Positions 36,801 through 45,619 of a DNA stretch of 64,000 bases are shown here, in pieces. The DNA comes from Indolivaga alginatilytica. Lineage in GTDB: Bacteria > Bacteroidota > Bacteroidia > Bacteroidales > Dysgonomonadaceae. The notes under the pieces were generated by a model, which ran no database searches, was not told the origin of the DNA, and saw nothing but the letters and a program-made list of their open reading frames with translations. Positions within the stretch are counted from its first letter, which is position 1, and each line of letters opens with the position of its first letter. Made by a program: the position numbers and the translations under genes. The stretch lies in assembly GCF_003201355.1 (NCBI RefSeq), contig NZ_QICL01000008.1, positions 100,593 to 164,592 of the forward strand, read 5' to 3'.

Positions 36801-38380
36801 CGAACGTTCTTTAGACGAGCATCAAAGTTTAGTTTAGGCTCTTTATCCGATAAATCAAATAAACCGTGAAGATCTAAAATTGCATTTTCATCATTAAAAG
36901 ATAATCCCCCGTTAAGACGTAATCCATCATAAGTACCATTCAATTTAATATCATGGTAAGTATATTTTTTGAATGTAAACTTCTCTACAAGTCCGTCTAC
37001 CGAACCTCTTAGTTTGCCATAGGTCGGTTGATTGATATTAATATCCAGATTTAAAGATATATTCTCAAGCTCTTTGTTATTCAGTAAATTACCTAACTGA
37101 AATTCCTGAGTGCGGATATTTCCTTTAAAGAATGACTTTATATTCGCGTTGGGGTTAAATCCAAAATCGAGTTTTGCTGTAATCGTACCTAGTTCTGTAT
37201 CCAGATAGCCGTCTGCTTGTAGTTGCTTCAGATATCCCGATATATTACCGTGAAACGACACTGTATTTATATTATCGAATATGGGAGGTAGTTCTTTCTG
37301 GGTGCCCGATAAGTTATTAAGAAGTCCTCGAACCCCATCTTTCGTAACAGTCAGATTACTGACGCTACCTTCTAAATACATTTTTTCTTTGTCTCTTACA
37401 TTGTTAACGTTTCCTTTTGCGGTAATGTGCATTTTCTCACCGTAGTCCAGAGCTAAATTCGAAACTCGTATACTATCGAGGCTTCCGTTGATCTCGGTTC
37501 TGAATAATATCCGTTCTTCAAAATACTTAAATGCAGGTACGAAAGCTGCAATATCTTTTAAAGCAATATAGGAAGATGATGTTTTGACTGCAAAAATAGC
37601 CTTGTCGATCAGTTGTTTGGTTGAATCTGTTGAAGAGTAATCTATCTCACATTTTTCGAATTCAAGTAACGATTTGGGTAATTCAAGTTTAAACCCTCTG
37701 ACAAATAGGTGATTGTCTTGAGTGATAAGCCTTACTATGAGGTTGTTTATTTTGAATCCGCTTTTCTCTTGCAGTGTCAGTTTCTTGATCTGAATATTCA
37801 AAGAATCGGTTTCCAGTGACCGCAAAGAGAGGATAGCATTCAGATCGGTGACGTTGATGTGATTAGGATCGAATTTCTCTTTTAAAAGTGGGCGATCATT
37901 AATATCGAATCGGAAACGACCGTCACTGATATTCAAAGAATGTATTTTGACTTCAAATTTGGCTCCTTTTTTATCATCCTTCGGTTTGAAGGCATCAATT
38001 ATAAACTGGATGTTCAGAGGGGAGCTTGTACTGTCTTTTGCCAGATTAACCTCAAAATCCGCAAGTTTAGATACAGTAATTATCAATTGATTATTGAGCA
38101 GAGGCAGTATTTCCAGGTCAGCATATACTTTCTTGGCGATCAGGATTGTACTGTCTTTCTGGTCGTTCAGATATACATCGTTCAATTGTATAACATTGAA
38201 TGGTTTGATGTATAGAGATCCAATATTTAAATCGGTTTGCAACTTGTTCCGGAGTTCGAGAACAATTCGGTCTTTGATATAATTCTGTACATACGACATA
38301 TTCAATAGGCCGTATAAAAGCAATATTAATCCTAAGATTATTCCTAATATGCTGAGAAATATATATTTAAATCGTTTTAT
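33878..38380 (-). CDS. tamB: TamB-family translocation/lipid-transport protein (DUF490)
   Basis: A giant (about 1,500-residue) AsmA/TamB-type protein: one inner-membrane anchor, a long periplasmic beta-rich taco-like shaft and a C-terminal TamB domain (GSGTGALQFTW, MINKGSYNFTFQ, LNITGALRQPKVNLDI). Homologues bridge the membranes and support phospholipid transport and outer-membrane protein assembly. The start is unusual. The only standard start before the shaft is TTG at 38321-38323, which would cut off the anchor. In-frame sequence upstream encodes IKRFKYIFLSILG then IILGLILLLYG, a perfect anchor if ATA at 38378-38380 initiates; no ATG, GTG or TTG lies between it and the upstream stop. Confidence 0.9.
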   Translation of the reverse strand: MKRFKYIFLSILGIILGLILLLYGLLNMSYVQNYIKDRIVLELRNKLQTDLNIGSLYIKPFNVIQLNDVYLNDQKDSTILIAKKVYADLEILPLLNNQLIITVSKLADFEVNLAKDSTSSPLNIQFIIDAFKPKDDKKGAKFEVKIHSLNISDGRFRFDINDRPLLKEKFDPNHINVTDLNAILSLRSLETDSLNIQIKKLTLQEKSGFKINNLIVRLITQDNHLFVRGFKLELPKSLLEFEKCEIDYSSTDSTKQLIDKAIFAVKTSSSYIALKDIAAFVPAFKYFEERILFRTEINGSLDSIRVSNLALDYGEKMHITAKGNVNNVRDKEKMYLEGSVSNLTVTKDGVRGLLNNLSGTQKELPPIFDNINTVSFHGNISGYLKQLQADGYLDTELGTITAKLDFGFNPNANIKSFFKGNIRTQEFQLGNLLNNKELENISLNLDININQPTYGKLRGSVDGLVEKFTFKKYTYHDIKLNGTYDGLRLNGGLSFNDENAILDLHGLFDLSDKEPKLNFDARLKNVRLDKLNLSNKYKESYLSVSVDANFSGKNIDDIQGYIKTDSVSFRQPDKSFTLDSLIIEASGLDDSRKLSIKSDIINGEVTGAYSFTTIAESVKRSLNAYLPALIDFNDKKGTKIKENDLSFDFTINNTEKASDIFQLPVTIYSATKIIGFYNNKTERFKIETYLPSIKAAGTKIQSGYLLVENNSEEIKSTISGTFVTKNGTMNNLSTDIRVQNDIVDIHTLFLNKEEGRLKGEFANSVVFSKPNKKTLQTDIKFEAGELILNSTLWKIKKSNIRIVPNKVSIDDFVVTSENKDQQLSIDGTFSAKDPDEKLHVNLRNIDLDYIFNTLAISALQFGGAASGDLMLSSIDGQPYANINLKVHDFAFNSTTLGDLSLFSDLDAETKKVNLKGTITNPEDKLTNIDGFINPITQELSINFDAKEIDVAFLNKYVASLFNGIKGKGSGNVHLFGNFSNVTVEGEAFVENGGLGINFLNTNYTFTDTIFMKKDLIYFNNIAFHDEKGNTAMLSGKVVHDYFSNFLYYVDLVGDNFMLYNATQKLNPMFYGTVFGSGSGVIKGDERAVDINVNMQTNSNTNIFMNFMEETASEYSFIRYKTKEEATDSIKNSNEKVKFNRLKTDSGIEINMNFYIDATPDATVELLMDPVGGDKLRGSGTGALQFTWGTNKEPMLYGTYMINKGSYNFTFQKIFERKFTIQDGSFVQFRGDPFEANIDITAIYRVIANLNDLDQNIAKNTGQASVPVNCILNITGALRQPKVNLDIALPSADPEVQRQIKSLISTEDMINRQIVYLLLLSKFYTPNYALTDQKTSDFAAVASATLSTQLSNILSQLDDRWQVGTNIRTSDTGFSSTEVELILSSRLLNDRVLFNGNFGYRDNPMTQDAFIGDVDIEVLLNRIGTWRLKAYNHYNEKYYYVGSGGSGNGVQTQGVGILYKKDFDYLRELFTRPKKKNSPLQTDSTKRQDTVKHINQIVKMK

Positions 38381-38402
38381 AGAGTATCTTTCTTTAGATA
38401 CA

Positions 38403-38410
38403 CAAAATTA
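38403..38410 (-). promoter_or_regulatory. -7 box of tamB
   Basis: On the minus strand TAATTTTG fits TAnnTTTG; the transcript would start near 38397, about 17 bases before the proposed ATA start. The adjacent in-frame stop is part of this box. Confidence 0.5.
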
Positions 38411-38474
38411 TAAAAAGCAAGTCGTATTTCGCTCAATTTTTGTGATTATTAATAATAAAATCGAAAACGGGTGA

Positions 38475-39749
38475 TTACCTGATATAAAATAGTATCAATT
38501 GTTCCAATGCCCGTTGGCAAACAGGACAAAACTCTTTATAGGTATTTGTCTTCATACGGCAATCGACTGTAGGTCGGTATATGCCCTTTGCCGAATAGCC
38601 TGCACCTTCAAATACTCCGATTTTATATTTTGTACTATCACTCAAATTTGTCGGAACAGGAGTTTGGGGAGTCAGCATATCTTTCCATTTCGAATCAAAG
38701 TTTACCAAGGTCGTAATATTTTGCTCCCAAGGTTCTATATTATGCTCATACGTATTATCGAGTACATCACTTTCGTAGAAGTACTCGTCAGCCAGACCAG
38801 CAAAACTGTGCCCGAATTCGTGTACTACTACAGGTTTAAAATCTTTGTGCCCGGTAGTAGTTAATGTATACGAATTAAAAATGCCTCCACCTCCATATAC
38901 ATCGGTGTTGGCAAGTATTATAATATGTTCGTAGGGTATGCCTGCTAACGCATCATGAAGGTCTTTTATACGACTGGTGGTAAGGTATCGTTGTGAGTAA
39001 AATGTATCGAAATGGGAATTGAAAGCTGTATTTTTCCAAATTCCATTGCGGGGAACACTTAATCCGCTTTCTTTAGATGCACTTTCTACTATATAGAAAT
39101 TGAAGTTGTCTTTATATTTATCAAAAGGAGTATACGAGAGTATTTGTTGTACGGTTTCTTCTGCATATTTTTTGAAACTGCCCATTTCCTCCGCTTTGTA
39201 TCCTTCGGCTACTATTGCTACATTGATAGACTTCACATTATCTTTCCCTTTATGAATAATAGAGTAGGGTGTTACATTTTTGTATCCTTTTTTATGAATC
39301 AGTATATCGGAGGGCGTTACAATGTGGCTGATTTTGGTTATGTATTCTCCACTTTTGTTTCGCAATGAAATTTCAACTTTAACTTTTTCTTTTGGGAAGG
39401 GGAGCAGAAACACATTTTCGAAACTTTTGGTTATAGTTTTAGCTTCGTCTGTGGTGACCCATTCCTGAAACAATGTTGAAAATGTATTTTTATATATGCA
39501 CTCTCCCGATTGAAGGTTGTACATTGTTATTTGTCCGTTTCCATCCAACAAGCTGCTGGATAAATTATGATTACGTCCTGCCCATTGAGGGAGTTCATTT
39601 AATTGATCTACTGCGATAGTCTGAGTTTCTGAGTTTCCCGAAAATATGTAATCAACTCGTAAAGTTTTATCTGCAAAATAGGTGTCAAATTCCTGACTTT
39701 GGCAAAGGAGTGATAAAAAGAAGCATGTAATAAAAAGTAAGTTACGCAT
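38475..39749 (-). CDS. Secreted M64 (IgA-peptidase-type) zinc metallopeptidase
   Basis: The 424-residue protein has a signal peptide (MRNLLFITCFFLSLLC, cleavage near SQE), an N-terminal M64 accessory domain (about 20-150), and the M64 catalytic domain. The zinc site is HEFGHSFAGLADEY with His310, Glu311 and His314 and the downstream Asp321. The group includes the Clostridium ramosum IgA protease, but most Bacteroidetes members have no known substrate. Final cysteines in FCPVC suggest a disulfide. Probably monocistronic. Confidence 0.9.
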   Translation of the reverse strand: MRNLLFITCFFLSLLCQSQEFDTYFADKTLRVDYIFSGNSETQTIAVDQLNELPQWAGRNHNLSSSLLDGNGQITMYNLQSGECIYKNTFSTLFQEWVTTDEAKTITKSFENVFLLPFPKEKVKVEISLRNKSGEYITKISHIVTPSDILIHKKGYKNVTPYSIIHKGKDNVKSINVAIVAEGYKAEEMGSFKKYAEETVQQILSYTPFDKYKDNFNFYIVESASKESGLSVPRNGIWKNTAFNSHFDTFYSQRYLTTSRIKDLHDALAGIPYEHIIILANTDVYGGGGIFNSYTLTTTGHKDFKPVVVHEFGHSFAGLADEYFYESDVLDNTYEHNIEPWEQNITTLVNFDSKWKDMLTPQTPVPTNLSDSTKYKIGVFEGAGYSAKGIYRPTVDCRMKTNTYKEFCPVCQRALEQLILFYIR

Positions 39750-40070
39750 AGTGACCAGATTTGAGTCTATAAATAAGAGAATCTAAAGATACATATTTGC
39801 CTTGATATATACATTCTGATTGCATTGAGTAATTGGATTCTATATTTTCAATTATTGTATCCGGTAGATTCTGTATTTGAAATTTATTTAGCCTTTCGAT
39901 GTCCTAATAAATTATTTTGAGAAAATAGATTATTTCGTAACTTGCAAAAGAAATTATTGCTAAAATTACACATTCATTTACTTGCTCTGACGTTGATCGA
40001 ATTAGATATTTATTTACCTGAAAAGATGTAGAGCTGCAAATAATAATACTATCTTAATTTTTTTGAATAA
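39750..40070. other. Non-coding interval upstream of putA
   Basis: No gene, hairpin or member of the palindrome family seen. Near 39784-39791 the minus strand reads TATCTTTA, close to a -7 box for the M64 gene. Just before putA, TAATTTTTTTTG is a -7-like stretch with extra Ts. Confidence 0.5.
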
Positions 40071-43000
40071 ATGGAAAACATAAGGACTTCTGATGTATTG
40101 GATTGGGCAAAACAATTCCTTGCTAAGGCTGAAAGTGAATTAACTCCGGAAGAAATAAAAGAACAGCAAAAGTTTGCTTCACTGGTACAAACTCCCGCCA
40201 ATAAGATTTTATTATCGAAGATGTTGGACGAATCATCTCAGATCCGTAACAACAAAAAACTGGCAAAACGTATGAAACTGCTTATCGAGGAATATGGTGT
40301 TCCCGATTTTTTTGGGCCGGTCGATCAGATGATGCTAAAACTATTTACAAGTGTCGGTTATTTGTTTAATGGAATTTCCATTCCTATTTTCAAAGAACGA
40401 CTTCGTCAGGAGACTAACAAAATTATTATAGGGGAAGAACGTCCCGAACTTACCAAACACTTAGGACATAGGTGGGAAAGTCACATTGGTCAGAATGTCA
40501 ATCTATTGGGTGAAGTTGTTTTAGGTGATGGTGAAGCCAAACATCGCTATGAGCATTATCTGGAAGCTTTGAAAGAACCCGATGTAAATTATATCTCAAT
40601 AAAACTGTCGGGAATTTATGCTCAGATCAAGCCATTAAGTTACGAGCAGAATAAGAGAGAACTTTGCGAACGTGTTGCAGCTATATATCAACAGGCTATA
40701 GATTACCCTTATACTACTCAGGAAGGAGTTCAAAGAGCTAAGTTTGTGAATCTGGATATGGAGGAATATAAAGATGCGGAACTTACACTCGATGTGTTTG
40801 AAACTGTACTTAATATGCCTCAGTTTAAGAATTACATGGCAGGGATAGTCGTGCAGGCTTACTTGCCTGATGCTGCATTGTTTCAGCAACGATTATTGAA
40901 AATAGCTAAACAGCGTGTTGCCGAAGGAGGAGCACCCCTTAAAATGAGATTGGTGAAGGGGGCTAATCTTCAAATGGAAAGCATTATATCTTCAATGAAG
41001 GGATGGGCTAATCCTGTTCTGCCGACCAAGGTTGATGTAGATGCAAATTACCTGCATATTCTGGATGTAGCTTTACTGCCGGAGAATGCTAAGGTATTAC
41101 ATGTTGGTGTGGCATCACATAATTTCTTCACTATCGGGTATGCATATCTGTTGAGCGAAAAGAATGATGTAAAAGATTATATTACATTCGAAATGCTCGA
41201 AGGGATGGCAAACCATTTGCCCCGTGTTATGAGAAGTTTGGGAAAGCAAATTATATTGTATACGCCGGTGGTAAAGAAGGAGCATTTCCTGAATGCTGTC
41301 TCTTATTTGGTTAGACGTTTGGATGAAAATACAGGCAAGGATAATTTCTTAAGTTATTCGTTTAACTTGAAATTGGATAGTCCTCATTGGGATTTTCTGG
41401 CAAATCAGTTTCTTGAAGCATATGATAGAAAAGATACAATGAAAGGACAAGCTTTCAGAAAACAAAACAGAACAGAAAGTCTTCTTCCCGTAAAAGATAT
41501 CAATGTATTCCATAATGAACCTGATACCGATTTAGACTTGCCTGTTAATCGAAAATGGGCATTGGATAAATTAAAGAAATGGGGCACTGAGGTAAATGAA
41601 AATAATTACAAAATACCCGTTCAGATAGGAGATAAGGAAGTAACTACCGAAAGTAAAAAGAAATATTACGATAGGAGTCGTAATGATGAAGTTTGTTTCT
41701 GCGAGGCTAGTTTATCATCATTAGATCAGGTAAAAGAAATTATTGCAATTGCTGAATCCGACACATCGGGTTGGAGAAAAACGAAACTTGAAAAACGAAA
41801 CGAAATTTTGCATGCAGTAGCCGATAATTTATCAGCGAAACGAGGCGATCTGATAGGATGCATGTCGGCAATTACGGGCAAGACATTTATGGAAGGCGAT
41901 GTAGAAGTTTCGGAAGCGATTGATTTTTGTCGATTCTATCCGATAACAATGAAGTCTTTCGAAAACTTGGATACTTTGTCATATACTCCGAAGGGTATAA
42001 TATTGGTAATTCCGCCTTGGAATTTCCCGTTAGCTATTCCCGTTGGAGGTGTTGCTGCAGCATTGGCAGGAGGTAATACGGTAATCTTAAAGCCCGCAAC
42101 AGTAGCTTTACCTGTTGCTTGGGAGTTTGCGCAATGTTTCTGGGATGCAGGTGTACCCAAAGATGCGTTGCAGGTAGTGTGCACCGATGGAAGGGAGCCT
42201 CTAAATTACCTGACTGCCCATTCGTCTATAAAACATGTTATTCTTACGGGAGGCACCGATACTGCATTCCGTTTATTAGAAAATAGTCCACGTACACCGC
42301 TTTCTGCTGAAACAGGGGGTAAGAATGCAATTATACTTACGGGTAATGGAGATCAGGATCATGCTATTTTAAATGTAGTTTCATCGGCATTCAGTAATGC
42401 AGGGCAAAAATGCTCGGCATGTTCTCTATTGTTGGTAGATAAAGATATTTATAATGATGAGAGTTTTAAATCTAAGCTAAAAGATGCTGTAAAGAGTCTT
42501 CACACAGGAAGTGTTTGGAATCCGGATAATATAGTAGGTCCAATGATTGCTAATGACAATGATAAGTTGTTGCACGCAATTGATAATCTTGAGCCGGGCG
42601 AATCGTGGTTAGTAGCTCCCGAATTTGTGGACGAGAAGAGATACATTCTAAAACCTACTGTAAAGTGGGGGGTAAAACCAACCAGTTATACTTTTAAAAC
42701 AGAGTTGTTTGCTCCACTATTAGCTGTGGTTTGTATAGATGATCTGAAACAGGGAATCGATTATGTAAACTCATCAGAATATGGGCTTACTTCTGGTCTT
42801 CAAAGTTTGGATGAAAACGAGCAGGAACTTTGGAAAAACACGCTCGAAGCAGGCAATTTATATATAAACAGAGGTATTACAGGTGCTATAGTTAATCGTC
42901 AACCTTTTGGAGGAATGAAACGCTCTGCTTTCGGGGGAGGTATTAAAGCAGGAGGAGTAAACTATGTATCTTGTTTTGTAGAGTTCCTTGAAAACGAATC

Positions 43001-43580
43001 TGTGACTGCTGAGACCTCAGGTTCACCGTTGAGTGAACTTGTTGCAGATGAGAAGTCAAAAGCTCGATTAGATTTCGCTGCCATTAATTATAGAAAAGTG
43101 TGGCGAGAAGAATTTTTTGAAGAACGCGATGTAAACCATATTTATGGCGAGTCTAATATATTTCGTTATTTACCTTTACGAAAAGTAGTGCTTCGTATTC
43201 AATCAAATGATGATTTGTCTGATGTACTGTTAAGTTTATTAGCTGCTTTTACTGCAAAGACTCACTTGTTTGTAAGTATTGATGCTGATAACAATAAATT
43301 GAAGACAATAGAAAAAGCTGTGTCAATAATTAAAGGTATAGATATTATTATCCAAAACGAAGAACAGTTTATTGCAGATATGGATAAGTATGAGCGTGTA
43401 AGGACTTGTTCTGCTGATTTATCCGATTCTGTTTTTGCTAAGGCGGCTAAGTTCGGAAAGCATATTGCTACTCAGAAACCTTTGGTTGAGGGGCGTTTGG
43501 AATTGCTTCATTATATGAAAGAACAAAGTATTGCTTTTGAATACCATCGTTACGGTAGTATATTTGATGAGCACAAATAA
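40071..43580 (+). CDS. putA: PutA, bifunctional proline dehydrogenase / pyrroline-5-carboxylate dehydrogenase
   Basis: PutA oxidises proline to glutamate in two steps, passing P5C between sites. The 1,169-residue order is a helical N-terminus, the FAD-dependent PRODH barrel (about 90-450; RLVKGANLQMES and YLVRRLDENTGKDN), then the NAD-dependent P5C dehydrogenase (about 500-1000; IPPWNFPLAIPVGG, AETGGKNAII, and catalytic Cys781 in NAGQKCSACS), and a C-terminal domain to 1169. There is no N-terminal ribbon-helix-helix, so it is not a DNA-binding autoregulator. Electrons from proline go to the quinone pool. Monocistronic with a strong terminator. Confidence 0.96.
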   Translation: MENIRTSDVLDWAKQFLAKAESELTPEEIKEQQKFASLVQTPANKILLSKMLDESSQIRNNKKLAKRMKLLIEEYGVPDFFGPVDQMMLKLFTSVGYLFNGISIPIFKERLRQETNKIIIGEERPELTKHLGHRWESHIGQNVNLLGEVVLGDGEAKHRYEHYLEALKEPDVNYISIKLSGIYAQIKPLSYEQNKRELCERVAAIYQQAIDYPYTTQEGVQRAKFVNLDMEEYKDAELTLDVFETVLNMPQFKNYMAGIVVQAYLPDAALFQQRLLKIAKQRVAEGGAPLKMRLVKGANLQMESIISSMKGWANPVLPTKVDVDANYLHILDVALLPENAKVLHVGVASHNFFTIGYAYLLSEKNDVKDYITFEMLEGMANHLPRVMRSLGKQIILYTPVVKKEHFLNAVSYLVRRLDENTGKDNFLSYSFNLKLDSPHWDFLANQFLEAYDRKDTMKGQAFRKQNRTESLLPVKDINVFHNEPDTDLDLPVNRKWALDKLKKWGTEVNENNYKIPVQIGDKEVTTESKKKYYDRSRNDEVCFCEASLSSLDQVKEIIAIAESDTSGWRKTKLEKRNEILHAVADNLSAKRGDLIGCMSAITGKTFMEGDVEVSEAIDFCRFYPITMKSFENLDTLSYTPKGIILVIPPWNFPLAIPVGGVAAALAGGNTVILKPATVALPVAWEFAQCFWDAGVPKDALQVVCTDGREPLNYLTAHSSIKHVILTGGTDTAFRLLENSPRTPLSAETGGKNAIILTGNGDQDHAILNVVSSAFSNAGQKCSACSLLLVDKDIYNDESFKSKLKDAVKSLHTGSVWNPDNIVGPMIANDNDKLLHAIDNLEPGESWLVAPEFVDEKRYILKPTVKWGVKPTSYTFKTELFAPLLAVVCIDDLKQGIDYVNSSEYGLTSGLQSLDENEQELWKNTLEAGNLYINRGITGAIVNRQPFGGMKRSAFGGGIKAGGVNYVSCFVEFLENESVTAETSGSPLSELVADEKSKARLDFAAINYRKVWREEFFEERDVNHIYGESNIFRYLPLRKVVLRIQSNDDLSDVLLSLLAAFTAKTHLFVSIDADNNKLKTIEKAVSIIKGIDIIIQNEEQFIADMDKYERVRTCSADLSDSVFAKAAKFGKHIATQKPLVEGRLELLHYMKEQSIAFEYHRYGSIFDEHK

Positions 43581-43602
43581 GAAAGTAAAATGTATATATA
43601 AC

Positions 43603-43633
43603 AAAAAAAGGACTCAATGTTGAGTCCTTTTTT
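43603..43633. terminator. Bidirectional terminator after putA
   Basis: AAAAAAGGACTCAA and TTGAGTCCTTTTTT form a perfect 14-base stem with a 2-base centre; A and T tracts on both sides serve the convergent genes. Confidence 0.85.
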
Positions 43634-43653
43634 ATATCCAATAATATAGTTAT

Positions 43654-45384
43654 TTAGCTATTTATCAATGAGAATAATTCTTCAGCAGCTTCACGGGGAC
43701 CGTCTTTGCTACGTCCGTCAATAGCTAGTGATGTATGTATCTCTCCGATTTGTACACCGTTATCTTTCATGTCTTTGAAGTATTGACGTACTAGCACTTC
43801 AGTTTCAGCACGTTCTTGTACCGGACCAAATGGATTTGCGAAGTATGACTTTACAAGACCCTTTTCAGTGGTTGTTCCTTTTGCTTTACGTGCACCATCT
43901 TCGAAGATACCGATTGCTTTAGCTAAATCATCGTGGAATACGATTTTTTGCGCAACATCTTCGTAGTTATTTGCATATAGCATAATATCTACCTTGTATC
44001 CTTTAGATATTATCTCGTATGTTGAAATAGGAATAGTTACACGGGCATTTATTTTGTCAGGATTGGTATAAATACCTCTGTCCAACTGTTCGTAAGCGTA
44101 AGCAGGATCAAGGTCATCGATACGGACAAATGCTCCGATCTCTGTACCGTATCCTTTTATCGAACCGTCGGCTTCTTTATTCAAGAATCCCATATCATCG
44201 AATATTACACGCATATGGCGGATATAATTTTCGTTGAGGCTACGGAAGGCTTCCAGACTTTCAGACTTACCTGCACCGCTATCACCCATAATGATGATAT
44301 TAGATTCGTTTCCGTTTTTCAATACAATGTTTACCATTGCACCGTGTATCGGTAATCTGTTGAATTCTATTTGTTTTACATTGTGAAGTGTTAATAACAT
44401 CTTCTTCATGTATCCGAAATAATCGATATCGTCACAATAGTTTGCATATCCGATCAGGATATCGTTCTTTTTATCTTTGTAATAGAATGTTCTTTTTTCT
44501 TCGTGTCCGTCAGGATATCCGAATACATAGATAATATCTGGTTTCTTGCCAATATATTCGCTTTCTTTTGCAAGTTCGAACAGGTTTGAAAGACCGATAC
44601 CATGTGCCATAAAATCTTTATGGAAATATACGAATGTAAGCATGATACCTACTTTCGCAGGGAATACAAACCAATCGTCTTCATTAAGAACTATGTTCTC
44701 AAGAGGGTTTTGGCTGTGTTCCTGAAAAATACCGTCACGTGTATTGCGCTTAGTATAAGTAATGAAAGGAGGGCGTATAACAACTGTACTGATAAAAGGT
44801 ACAGCTGTAAGCCCTTTATATTCGATAGGGCAATTCCAGTTAACATCATTAAGAGTTAATGAAGCAGTAGCACCTACTGTTGTTTGGCGGTATACTCTTT
44901 GTTCGAATCCGTTTACTGTTTCAGTAATTCTACGGGCAGTTGTAAGTACAAGGTCATTGAATAAATCATTCGCTTGAATAAATCTTACGTTTTGAAGACC
45001 ATCACCTAAACTCGAATTGCGTACGATTGAGTATCTTTCAAGATTTTTCCAGAATTGAATCAATAGATCGATAAGTTCAATAAACAAATCTTTATCGGCG
45101 AAGAAAGCGCTGTACTTATTGTCTACTTCTATTACTTCTTCTATTTTGAAAACAGTCAATAATTTAAAAGATTCGATTAGAGATTCGATCAGATCTTCAT
45201 CAATTTTGAAACTTTTGATATAGTGATCGTATATGATAGGATCATCCTTTTTTATTTTTTGGATAAATGCTTCTACTACGCGTTTAAAACCATAGCTACT
45301 AAGTAACTTTTGTTTAGTGTCGCAATATTTTAGAGTGAAATTTATCATCGCTTTATCACGCGATAGGGTGAATTCATGTAGCAT
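43654..45384 (-). CDS. PEPCK/HPr-kinase-superfamily P-loop protein of unknown substrate
   Basis: A 576-residue cytoplasmic protein. Near residues 363-375 it has IIIMGDSGAGKSESLEAF, closer to the HPr-kinase loop (GDSG-x-GKSE) than to classical PEPCK (GLSGTGKT); next come VIFDDMGFLNKEADG and GTEIGAFVRIDDLD. The N-terminal 130 residues are helical and have no domain I recognise; the middle has VPFISTVVIRPPFITYTKRN. Similar proteins may be listed as phosphoenolpyruvate carboxykinase, but size and motifs do not support ordinary PEPCK with confidence. It has its own promoter; no sugar-phosphotransfer genes nearby. Confidence 0.75.
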   Translation of the reverse strand: MLHEFTLSRDKAMINFTLKYCDTKQKLLSSYGFKRVVEAFIQKIKKDDPIIYDHYIKSFKIDEDLIESLIESFKLLTVFKIEEVIEVDNKYSAFFADKDLFIELIDLLIQFWKNLERYSIVRNSSLGDGLQNVRFIQANDLFNDLVLTTARRITETVNGFEQRVYRQTTVGATASLTLNDVNWNCPIEYKGLTAVPFISTVVIRPPFITYTKRNTRDGIFQEHSQNPLENIVLNEDDWFVFPAKVGIMLTFVYFHKDFMAHGIGLSNLFELAKESEYIGKKPDIIYVFGYPDGHEEKRTFYYKDKKNDILIGYANYCDDIDYFGYMKKMLLTLHNVKQIEFNRLPIHGAMVNIVLKNGNESNIIIMGDSGAGKSESLEAFRSLNENYIRHMRVIFDDMGFLNKEADGSIKGYGTEIGAFVRIDDLDPAYAYEQLDRGIYTNPDKINARVTIPISTYEIISKGYKVDIMLYANNYEDVAQKIVFHDDLAKAIGIFEDGARKAKGTTTEKGLVKSYFANPFGPVQERAETEVLVRQYFKDMKDNGVQIGEIHTSLAIDGRSKDGPREAAEELFSLINS

Positions 45385-45448
45385 ATCTTCTCTTACTCTT
45401 TGATTATTAATATTTGTAATTTGATATCTTTTTGTTTAGCGTAGCAAG

Positions 45449-45456
45449 CAAAGTTA
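45449..45456 (-). promoter_or_regulatory. -7 box of the PEPCK/HprK-like gene
   Basis: On the minus strand TAACTTTG fits the consensus, 64 bases before the start; no clean -33 box. Confidence 0.5.
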
Positions 45457-45619
45457 AAAAATAATTCAGACTAATTGTGATAAACAGAGTATTTATCTTT
45501 TCGTGATTCTGTTAAAAAAGCTTTCTTTTATTATTTTTTATGAGTGATTGATGTAAACTATTAAGTCTCATAGGCTGTTTATATAATACTAATTTCTTCA
45601 TACTAAAAAGAATAAAATT

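Noticed and set aside
43654..45384. Ordinary ATP-dependent PEP carboxykinase (pckA)
   Set aside because: The P-loop is GDSGAGKSE rather than GLSGTGKT and the N-terminal domain does not look like PEPCK.
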